The position numbers and the translations under genes were made by a program. Shown one piece after another: positions 15,576-22,216 of a stretch of 27,412 nucleotides of DNA (the stretch's first letter is position 1; every line of letters starts with the position of its first letter). The stretch is from a virus: positions 1 to 27,412 of IMG/VR virus record IMGVR_UViG_3300047357_001131. One strand, given 5' to 3'. A model generated the notes under the pieces. That model searched no databases. It saw nothing but the letters and a program-made list of their open reading frames with translations, and was not told where the DNA came from.

Positions 15576-15827
15576 ATGGCGAGTAAAAAGTTATCAGAAA
15601 GTGAGTTGCAAATTTTAGAAGAATTCCAAACTAGAAACAATGATATTGTAGTACAGACAGGAGCAACTGAATTAAGAATTGATGTCCTAGAGAGACAAAA
15701 GGAACAACTTTTAGAAAAGTTTCAAAAATTAACAAAAGACCAAGCTAAATTTGGTAAGGAGTTACAAGAAAAGTATGGTGATGGTAATATAGACTTAGAA
15801 AAAGGAGAATTTACCACAGCAGAATAA
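15576..15827 (+). CDS. Small coiled-coil protein between neck and sheath genes
   Basis: This 83-residue protein is not recognised. It is mostly a single charged helix with heptad character (SELQILEEFQTRNNDIVVQT, then TELRIDVLERQKEQLLEKFQ), followed by a short acidic tail. There is no Cys, TM or signal peptide. It has its own TATTTATAA element upstream, and another follows before the sheath gene, so it may be expressed as a separate unit. A role as a tail-assembly helper or minor tail protein is possible from position only. Confidence 0.75.
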   Translation: MASKKLSESELQILEEFQTRNNDIVVQTGATELRIDVLERQKEQLLEKFQKLTKDQAKFGKELQEKYGDGNIDLEKGEFTTAE

Positions 15828-15847
15828 ATTTTTGAGATATTTTCTAA

Positions 15848-15856
15848 TATTTATAA
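15848..15856 (+). promoter_or_regulatory. TATTTATAA element upstream of the sheath gene
   Basis: Exact copy (AATATTTATAATAAAA), 29 bases before the ATG at 15886, the longest spacing seen for this element. Confidence 0.55.
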
Positions 15857-15885
15857 TAAAACAATATTAAATATAATATAAGACA

Positions 15886-17892
15886 ATGGCAGAAACATTA
15901 ATATCTCCAGGTGTATTAGCAAGAGAAAATGATCAATCCTTCATTGGAGCACCACCAATTTCATTTGGTGCTGCAATAATTGGACCAGCAGTTCAAGGTC
16001 CAGTTGGAATTCCAACGGCAGTATCTTCATTCTCGCAATACGAAGCTATATTCGGAGGGTCAATTGAAAGTGGCTCACGATCATACTCATACCTAAACTC
16101 AGCAGCAGCATCTAATTACTTCCAACAAGGTGGTGAATCATTACTAGTCGTAAGAGTAGTTAGTGGATCAGCAGGATGGTCAGAAGCTTCATCTTCAATT
16201 GATAATATAGCTACTACCCCAGCAGGAGTACTGAGAACTGACATTAATATGTCTGCTTCTATTTCAGCAAATACTCTTGCAAGTCAAGTTGCAGGAACAC
16301 ATGCTTTAGGTACAGTTACTGGTGGAGCAGGAAATTCAGCAGCAGGAACATATACAGTAACTGCAGATGGAGTTGTTACTTCAGTTAATTTTACAGCAGG
16401 ACAAGCTTATGTAGCTGGTAACGCATTAACCGTTCAAGGAAGTCAAGGAGGAGGAAGTGGAACATTTGTAATTACTCTTAAAGCTTCAGATTTAGAAAGT
16501 GAAGTAGCATTTAAATTATCTACAATATCAGAAGGTGCTGTAATGAATAATTACCAAGCAGGACCAGATAGTGCAAATGGTACATTAACAAATGGTACTA
16601 GAAATAATGTAAGATGGGAAATTACAGGTGCTAATACAGGATCTGGACAATTTTCATTAGCTATTAGACGTGGTAATGACACAGCTACTCAAAAAGCAGT
16701 ATTAGAACAATACAATAACTTATCAATGGATCCATTGGCTGCAAATTATGTAGAAAAAGTTATTGGTAATACTTACTACTCAGTAGAACAAGATGGTGTT
16801 GATTATTATGTAAAATCAAATGGTGAATATCCAAACAATAGTGCTTATGTTTATGTAAGCGCAGTAAATTCACCTACACCAAATTATTTTGATAATAATG
16901 GAGCAGCTAAACCAGCATATTTTACAAGCATTCCAGCTATAGGATCAGGTTCGTTCCAAGGTGGTAGTGGTAATAATATAGCAATGGGGCCTGTGAAATT
17001 TAACGAAAATATCACGAATACAAACATTCAAGGATTAATTGCAGCAGAATATACACAATCATTAAACTTATTGTCAAATACCGATGCTTACAACTTTAAT
17101 GTAATTACAGCTCCAGGACTAATTAACTCATTATCAGATCACTCACCAGTAGTATCTCAGATGGTAGCATTAGCTCAATCAAGAACTGACTGTATTGCAG
17201 TAGTTGATTTAGTACCTTATAACAGTACAGTAAATACTGTAGTAACTCAAGCATCAGCATTTGATAGTTCATATGCAGCAACATATTGGCCTTGGCTACA
17301 ATCAATTGACGCAAACGCTCAGTATGTTTGGTCGCCAGCTTCTGTGTTTATACCGGGAGTATACGCATTTACAGATGCTTCTTCAGACCCATGGTTCGCA
17401 CCAGCAGGTCTAATTAGAGGTGCGCTAGGTAACGTAGTTAAAGCAGAAAGAAAATTAACATCAGGTAACAGAGATAACCTATATGAAGCAAATGTTAACC
17501 CAATTGCAACATTCCCAGGAAGTGGAGTTGTAGTATTTGGACAGAAAACATTACAGAAAAGAGCAAGTGCTTTAGATAGAGTAAATGTACGTAGATTATT
17601 AATAGCATTAAAATCATACATTGTACAAGTATCAGATAACTTAGTATTTGAACAAAATACAATAAGCACAAGAAATAATTTCTTAGCACAAGTTAACCCA
17701 TACTTAGAAAGTGTACAACAAAGACAAGGTTTATACGCGTTTAAAGTTGTAATGGATGCTACAAATAACACACCAGATGTAATCGATAGAAACGAGCTAG
17801 TAGGACAAATTTACTTACAGCCAACTAAAACAGCTGAATTCATAATTCTAGATTTCAATGTTTTACCAACTGGAGCAACATTTCCATCATAA
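15886..17892 (+). CDS. 18: Contractile tail sheath protein (gp18-like)
   Basis: The product has 668 residues (T4 gp18 has 659) and polymerises around the tail tube, contracting during infection. The N terminus SPGVLARENDQSFIGAPPIS and the early GAAIIGPAVQGPVGIPTAVS with a following EAIFGG are standard sheath signatures. The C-terminal domain (residues about 500-668) shows GLIRGALGNVVKAERKLT, LDRVNVRRLLIALKSYIVQV, and the ending EFIILDFNVLPTGATFPS. The N-terminal part contains a Gly/Thr/Ser-rich beta insertion at residues about 136-204, resembling one in the gp13-like protein. The gene lies directly before the tube gene, as in T4, and has its own upstream element. Confidence 0.95.
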   Translation: MAETLISPGVLARENDQSFIGAPPISFGAAIIGPAVQGPVGIPTAVSSFSQYEAIFGGSIESGSRSYSYLNSAAASNYFQQGGESLLVVRVVSGSAGWSEASSSIDNIATTPAGVLRTDINMSASISANTLASQVAGTHALGTVTGGAGNSAAGTYTVTADGVVTSVNFTAGQAYVAGNALTVQGSQGGGSGTFVITLKASDLESEVAFKLSTISEGAVMNNYQAGPDSANGTLTNGTRNNVRWEITGANTGSGQFSLAIRRGNDTATQKAVLEQYNNLSMDPLAANYVEKVIGNTYYSVEQDGVDYYVKSNGEYPNNSAYVYVSAVNSPTPNYFDNNGAAKPAYFTSIPAIGSGSFQGGSGNNIAMGPVKFNENITNTNIQGLIAAEYTQSLNLLSNTDAYNFNVITAPGLINSLSDHSPVVSQMVALAQSRTDCIAVVDLVPYNSTVNTVVTQASAFDSSYAATYWPWLQSIDANAQYVWSPASVFIPGVYAFTDASSDPWFAPAGLIRGALGNVVKAERKLTSGNRDNLYEANVNPIATFPGSGVVVFGQKTLQKRASALDRVNVRRLLIALKSYIVQVSDNLVFEQNTISTRNNFLAQVNPYLESVQQRQGLYAFKVVMDATNNTPDVIDRNELVGQIYLQPTKTAEFIILDFNVLPTGATFPS

Positions 17893-17908
17893 GAATTAAA
17901 AAACAGAA

Positions 17909-17917
17909 TATTTATAA
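17909..17917 (+). promoter_or_regulatory. TATTTATAA element upstream of the tail tube gene
   Basis: Exact copy (AATATTTATAATAAAA) between sheath and tube genes, 21 bases before the ATG at 17939. Confidence 0.55.
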
Positions 17918-17938
17918 TAAAATAAATAAAATAATAAA

Positions 17939-18427
17939 ATGGCAGTATTAGACCCAAACGAAATATTTTTCACAGCTTTTGAGCCAAAACAAAAGAATAG
18001 ATTTATTCTTTATGTAGATGGAATCCCATCTTACCAGATTAAAGGTATGGGAGCTGTAACAATCTCACAAGGCACAGTAGCTTTAAATCATATCAACGTT
18101 CAAAGATTTGTAAAAGGTAAATCTACTTGGAACCCAATTTCAATGACGTTATTTGATCCAATTACACCATCAGGTGCTCAAGCAGTAATGGAGTGGGTTA
18201 GATTACATCACGAATCAGTAACAGGTAGAGATGGATATAGTGATTTCTATAAAAAAGATCTAACATTAAATGTACTAGGACCTGTAGGTGATATCGTATC
18301 TGAATGGATTATAAAAGGTGCAATCATTACTTCAGCAGATTTCGGAGATTTCAATTGGGACACTGAAAATGCCGCTCAAGAAATTAGCTTAGAAGTACAA
18401 CCAGATTACTGTATATTAAATTTCTAA
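17939..18427 (+). CDS. 19: Tail tube protein (gp19-like)
   Basis: The protein has 162 residues; T4 gp19 has 163. It stacks as hexameric rings to make the inner tube of the contractile tail. The pattern is typical: the N-terminal FEPKQKNRFILYVDGIPSYQ, then IKGMGAVTISQGTVALNHIN. FVKGKSTWNPISMTLFDPIT precedes GAQAVMEWVRLHHESVTGRD, and the end is a VQPDYCILNF strand. It follows the sheath gene and is followed by an intrinsic terminator, matching a very abundant, separately controlled product. The start is supported by the upstream TATTTATAA element. Confidence 0.95.
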   Translation: MAVLDPNEIFFTAFEPKQKNRFILYVDGIPSYQIKGMGAVTISQGTVALNHINVQRFVKGKSTWNPISMTLFDPITPSGAQAVMEWVRLHHESVTGRDGYSDFYKKDLTLNVLGPVGDIVSEWIIKGAIITSADFGDFNWDTENAAQEISLEVQPDYCILNF

Positions 18428-18453
18428 GAAATTTTACGCATATTTTGAAAAAT

Positions 18454-18480
18454 AGCTTGGCTTCGGTCAAGCTTTTTTTT
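18454..18480 (+). terminator. Intrinsic terminator after the tail tube gene
   Basis: The 8-bp stem AGCTTGGC / GTCAAGCT (one G-T pair) has a stable TTCG tetraloop (18462-18465) and is followed by eight T (18473-18480). It lies 26 bases after the tube stop. Confidence 0.93.
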
Positions 18481-18529
18481 ATATTGATATGTATAACTAG
18501 AAACACGTTACGAACTAAATAAAGATTAT

Positions 18530-19258
18530 ATGAGTGATTTTAAATTCCCCACGGAAGAAGTAGATTTACCCTCTAAAGGATTAATTTATTCAAAAGAAAA
18601 CCCACTATCAAGCGGTAAAGTAGAAATGAAATATATGACTGCTAAAGAAGAAGATATTCTTTCTAACCAAGCTTATATTCAAAAAGGTGTAGTATTAGAT
18701 AAATTATTAAAATCATTAATTGTTGATGATAAAATTAATATTGATGATTTAATTGTAGGAGATAAAAATGCATTATTGATTGCATCTAGAGTATTAGGTT
18801 ACGGTAAAGATTATAAAGTAACAGTAGATGAATCAGAACATACTATTGATGTATCTACTTTAGAAAATAGAAAATTCGATGAATCTAAATATGAAGCAGG
18901 TAAAAATGAATTTTCATTTACATTACCAACCTCAGGAACAATTATTACATACCAATTAGTAACTGGAAAACTTGAAAAAGCAATTGAAAGAGAAATTGCT
19001 GGACTAAAGAAAATAAGTAAAGATTCTGCAGCCACTTTAAGTACAAGATATAAACATATGATATTATCAGTTGATGGTAATGAGGAAAAGAAATATATCA
19101 GAGAATGGGTTGATAAAGCATTTTTAGCACGAGATTCTAGAGCCTTCAGAGAACACATTAAAAATAGTCAACCAGATGTTGATTTGTCCTATATTTTGGA
19201 CAATGGGAAGGAGGTAGTTGTACCCATTGGGTTGAACTTTTTTTGGCCTGACGCTTAA
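18530..19258 (+). CDS. 26: gp26-type baseplate/tail chaperone protein; upstream partner of a probable frameshift pair
   Basis: The protein has 242 residues. LPSKGLIYSKENPLSSGKVE (residues 13-32), then MKYMTAKEEDILSNQAYIQK and the helix IDDLIVGDKNALLIASRVLG YGKDY match the T4 baseplate hub gp26 family (Pfam T4_baseplate pattern). In many long-tailed phages this slot, between tube and tape measure, holds a tail assembly chaperone. The C terminus ends LNFFWPDA just after a run of seven T. A plus-one shift there would replace the last five residues and continue into the downstream frame. The gene follows the tube terminator and has no TATTTATAA element. Whether the protein stays in the virion or acts as a chaperone cannot be told. 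Confidence 0.75.
   Translation: MSDFKFPTEEVDLPSKGLIYSKENPLSSGKVEMKYMTAKEEDILSNQAYIQKGVVLDKLLKSLIVDDKINIDDLIVGDKNALLIASRVLGYGKDYKVTVDESEHTIDVSTLENRKFDESKYEAGKNEFSFTLPTSGTIITYQLVTGKLEKAIEREIAGLKKISKDSAATLSTRYKHMILSVDGNEEKKYIREWVDKAFLARDSRAFREHIKNSQPDVDLSYILDNGKEVVVPIGLNFFWPDA
19238..19244 (+). other. T7 slippery run, candidate programmed +1 frameshift site
   Basis: The sequence around it is AAC-TTT-TTT-TGG in the upstream frame. A plus-one (or minus-two) slip of the Phe tRNA on the seven T leads into a frame that is open from 19236 and continues through 19541. The upstream frame stops at 19256-19258, 12 bases after the run. Confidence 0.6.
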
Positions 19259-19292
19259 GACCGCACCCCTAGCAAGGAAGAATTTATTTAAA

Positions 19293-19541
19293 GTGATCCA
19301 TGATATAGTATTTCATGGTAATGGTGGATTTGATTATCACACTGTTTATAATATGCCTATCTGGCTACGAAAATTTACATTTAAAGAAATCCAGGACCAT
19401 TTTGACGCTCAGAATGCTGAAATGAAAAAATTAGATAAAAAGAAAGGGGAAAAAAATATGGTAAATGCAGATGGTAAAATAAATGTACCTGACTTCAAAC
19501 AAGCAAGTGCTCCATATAAAGGTAAAACAAGTTATAAGTAA
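19293..19541 (+). CDS. Downstream half of gp26-like/tail-chaperone pair, probably made by frameshifting
   Basis: The only plausible own start is a GTG at 19293, giving 82 residues. The frame is open from 19236, so the coding region probably begins at the T7 run by plus-one frameshifting. The extra upstream residues would read FFGLTLKTAPLARKNLFK before VIHDIVFHGNGGFDYHTVYN and MPIWLRKFTFKEIQDHF. The protein is compact and aromatic-rich, then ends in a Lys-rich helix and polar tail. No ATG, Shine-Dalgarno or TATTTATAA element precedes the GTG. The layout (tube, chaperone, frameshifted extension, tape measure) is the classical lambda G/GT arrangement. Alternatives are reinitiation at GTG 19293, 34 bases after the upstream stop, or a homopolymer sequencing error splitting one gene. 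Confidence 0.65.
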   Translation: MIHDIVFHGNGGFDYHTVYNMPIWLRKFTFKEIQDHFDAQNAEMKKLDKKKGEKNMVNADGKINVPDFKQASAPYKGKTSYK

Positions 19542-19544
19542 TAA

Positions 19545-19553
19545 TATTTATAA
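19545..19553 (+). promoter_or_regulatory. TATTTATAA element upstream of the tape measure gene
   Basis: Exact copy (AATATTTATAATAAAA), 12 bases before the ATG at 19566 and just after the upstream stop. Confidence 0.55.
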
Positions 19554-19565
19554 TAAAACCTATTA

Positions 19566-21935
19566 ATGGCGGCCGATCCTAAAAAAATTCAAGAACAATT
19601 AAAGCAAATCCAGTCTTTATATGATAGACTTGGAAAAATCAACCCTTATGCAGGAATGGATGCTGGGGAAATTTCTAAGTCTGTAAATGAAGTTAAAAAG
19701 TTAGAAAATGCTTTAATGGGGGTTCAATCTCAAGTAGAGAATATGAGCCAGTCTTTCTCTGATTTAAGTGCCCAATTAGAAGCAACCATAAATGAAATAT
19801 CAAAAGGACCTACTGCAACACAAAAATTTGCTAAAGGTTTTAAAGGGGTACTTGCTGAAGTAAAAAAATTAAAATATGAAGAAGAAGGCCTTGATAGTTT
19901 AAATCTAAGACAGCTTCAAAACCTTAAAAAAAGAGCTCTTAAAAGAACAGCAGATGCTAAAGAGGCAGCGATCCAATTGCTTCAAGAATCTGGTCTTCAA
20001 GGTATGATCAATGAAAAAATTGATAAAAGAACAAAAGCATATAAAGACCTTACTGACGCTCAAAAATCAGCACTTGGATTCTTACAAAAAGAAGACAAAA
20101 CTGTTGAGTCTATAAACAATAAGATTAATAATAGAATAAAGAAAGAGAAAGAGTTATTAGAAAGAATGGGCGGCACAGGTGCTGCGTTAAAGGGGATAGA
20201 AGGGCTTCTACAAAAAATAGGTTTAGGTGATTTATCGAATGCCATGGGCTTCGATCAAATTAATGCGGATTTAAGAGAATTTGCTGAAACTGGAGCAAGC
20301 AGTCAAGAAATATTTCAAAAAGGAATTGAATTATCTGGTGAAGCTATCGAAACAGCCCTCAAAGATCCACTAGTTCAAGTAGCTATAGCAGCAAAAGCCT
20401 TTGCTACTGGGTTTAAAATGTCAATTGGGGCAGTAATAAAAGGCATAAAACAACTAGAAGAAGATACAGGAAAACTAGCTAAAAATCTAAATGTAGGTGC
20501 TCAAGAAGCTAGACAAATGTCAGAAGACTTTGCAGCAGCAGCTATCGGAAGTGATAGATTATTTGTTTCTAGTGAAGGGTTAGCACAAAGTACTGTAGAT
20601 ATAAATGATGCTTTAGGTACAACTGTTAGATTTAATGCCGAAAACTTAGCTACATTTACAAAGTTAAGAGAAACAGCAGGTCTAACTAGTGAAGAAATGA
20701 TGGGGATACAAAAATTATCCCTTGCAACAGGACAATCTTTTGATGATATTGCAGATTCAACATTAAAACAAGTAGCAGCCCTAAATGAATCAACAGGAAT
20801 ACAGATAAATTCTAAAAAGGTTATGGCTGAGATTGCAAATACATCTGAAGCCACACAATTATCTTTAGGAAAAAGTGGTCCTGCATTAGCAGCAGCAATT
20901 ACTACTGCAAAAGGTTTAGGTATGGAATTATCTAAAGTAGAGGATATTGCAGGAAGTATTTTAAATTTCGAACAATCAATACAAGATGAATTAGCAGCTG
21001 AATTACTGTTAGGTAAAAATATTAATTTAGAAAAAGCAAGACAAGCAGCATTAAATAATGACCTTGAAACAGTAGCAACAGAAATAGCTAAACAAGCAGG
21101 ATCAGCAGCTGAGTTTGCAGAAATGAATAGAATTCAACAAGATGCATTAGCTAAAGCTGTTGGTATGTCTAGAGATGAGTTAGGTAAAACTTTATTTATA
21201 CAAGAACAATTAAAAGGAGCTAGTGGTATTGATAAAGAGAATAGAGCTAAAATGCTAGAATCTCTAACAGATCAATATGGTTTAGAAAAAGCCCAACAAA
21301 TGTTAAAAGAAAAAGGGTTAAAAAACTTATTAAACCAAGCTAGTGAAACAGAAAAAATACAAGCATCATTTGATAAAATAAATGAATTTGTTAAAAAGAT
21401 AGGAGCTGCATTTGCTCCTGTTGTAGAAATGATGGGTAGTGTAGCATCCGCCCTTGCACAATCAGAAGTTGCTATGGCAGCTTTAGTAGGTATTCTTGGT
21501 GCTGTTGGAGTAGCATTAACAGTAGTAGCAGGTAAAGCATTATTAAATTTTGCAATTTCTGTTGGTCAGATGTTTGCAAAAGTAGTTGGTGGAATGTCAG
21601 CTTTAGGACCTCCAGGTGTTATAGCAGGTTTAGCATTAGGGGGAGTAGCAGTTGCTGGTGCCATAGGTGCTTATCAGTCATTAAAAGCAGATGATATGGC
21701 AATGGCTCCTTCATCACCTGGTTATGGTGATAGAATATTATCAACACCTAAAGGTTCAATTTCATTAAATAATGAAGATACTGTAGTAGCAGGAACTAAC
21801 TTAGGAGGAGGTAATGGTAAAGCAATGGCAGCAATGGCTAATTCTTTAAAAACAATAGCACAATCATCAGCTGAAACGGCTAAAGGTCTTAAACGACAAA
21901 AACCAGTACCTTTATATCAAATAACGAGAGGTTAA
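19566..21935 (+). CDS. Tail tape measure protein
   Basis: The protein has 789 residues and is long, almost wholly helical and Ala/Lys/Glu-rich. It has two hydrophobic stretches near the C terminus at about residues 636-660 (MAALVGILGAVGVALTVVAG) and 681-705 (GPPGVIAGLALGGVAVAGAI). After them comes the DRILSTPKGSISLNNEDTVV segment, a pattern I associate with C termini of phage tape measures. These features and its place after the chaperone pair identify it as the ruler that sets tail length and passes through the tube at ejection; T4 uses gp29 (590 residues). At about 1.5 angstrom per residue, 789 residues would suggest a tail near 110-120 nm. No lysozyme or peptidase motif was noticed inside it. 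Confidence 0.82.
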   Translation: MAADPKKIQEQLKQIQSLYDRLGKINPYAGMDAGEISKSVNEVKKLENALMGVQSQVENMSQSFSDLSAQLEATINEISKGPTATQKFAKGFKGVLAEVKKLKYEEEGLDSLNLRQLQNLKKRALKRTADAKEAAIQLLQESGLQGMINEKIDKRTKAYKDLTDAQKSALGFLQKEDKTVESINNKINNRIKKEKELLERMGGTGAALKGIEGLLQKIGLGDLSNAMGFDQINADLREFAETGASSQEIFQKGIELSGEAIETALKDPLVQVAIAAKAFATGFKMSIGAVIKGIKQLEEDTGKLAKNLNVGAQEARQMSEDFAAAAIGSDRLFVSSEGLAQSTVDINDALGTTVRFNAENLATFTKLRETAGLTSEEMMGIQKLSLATGQSFDDIADSTLKQVAALNESTGIQINSKKVMAEIANTSEATQLSLGKSGPALAAAITTAKGLGMELSKVEDIAGSILNFEQSIQDELAAELLLGKNINLEKARQAALNNDLETVATEIAKQAGSAAEFAEMNRIQQDALAKAVGMSRDELGKTLFIQEQLKGASGIDKENRAKMLESLTDQYGLEKAQQMLKEKGLKNLLNQASETEKIQASFDKINEFVKKIGAAFAPVVEMMGSVASALAQSEVAMAALVGILGAVGVALTVVAGKALLNFAISVGQMFAKVVGGMSALGPPGVIAGLALGGVAVAGAIGAYQSLKADDMAMAPSSPGYGDRILSTPKGSISLNNEDTVVAGTNLGGGNGKAMAAMANSLKTIAQSSAETAKGLKRQKPVPLYQITRG

Positions 21936-21943
21936 AAAATCAA

Positions 21944-21952
21944 TATTTATAA
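21944..21952 (+). promoter_or_regulatory. TATTTATAA element upstream of the baseplate gene group
   Basis: Exact copy (AATATTTATAATAAAT), 27 bases before the ATG at 21980. It heads a group of four closely spaced genes that runs off the window. Confidence 0.55.
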
Positions 21953-21979
21953 TAAATTAATTAACATAAACTAAAAATC

Positions 21980-22210
21980 ATGGGTCTATTAGATAAATTA
22001 ACATCAGGTAAAACTCAATTATCAGGCTTGAATGGTCAAACACCAAGTGTTCCTAATTTTCAACAGTCTACTTTACATAAGGATTATTCTATAGTAGGAA
22101 AACCTAATGCACAAGAAGTAAAACCAGAAAACGGAGTACTACCTTTACCATCAACTTTGGAAAGAGCAGTATCACCACAAGACAAATATTTGAATAATTT
22201 GCCAAAATAA
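21980..22210 (+). CDS. Small hypothetical tail/baseplate-region protein
   Basis: This 76-residue protein is not recognised. MGLLDKLTSGKTQLSGLNGQ is followed by a Pro/Asn/Gln-rich, probably extended sequence (PENGVLPLPSTLERAVSPQD). It has no TM, Cys or catalytic motif. Only 6 bases separate it from the following large protein, which also starts with an extended, polar N terminus. Co-expression with baseplate genes suggests a small baseplate or tube-initiation component, but that is context only. Confidence 0.65.
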   Translation: MGLLDKLTSGKTQLSGLNGQTPSVPNFQQSTLHKDYSIVGKPNAQEVKPENGVLPLPSTLERAVSPQDKYLNNLPK

Positions 22211-22216
22211 AACAGT

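Noticed and set aside
17319-17771. Minus-strand open frame of 150 codons opposite the sheath gene
   Set aside because: It is opposite the conserved C-terminal sheath domain and has no leader, motif or neighbours on that strand.
19293-19541. Independent gene with GTG start
   Set aside because: It has no start element, while the frame is open back to the T7 run in the upstream gene; frameshift production fits better, though reinitiation is not excluded.
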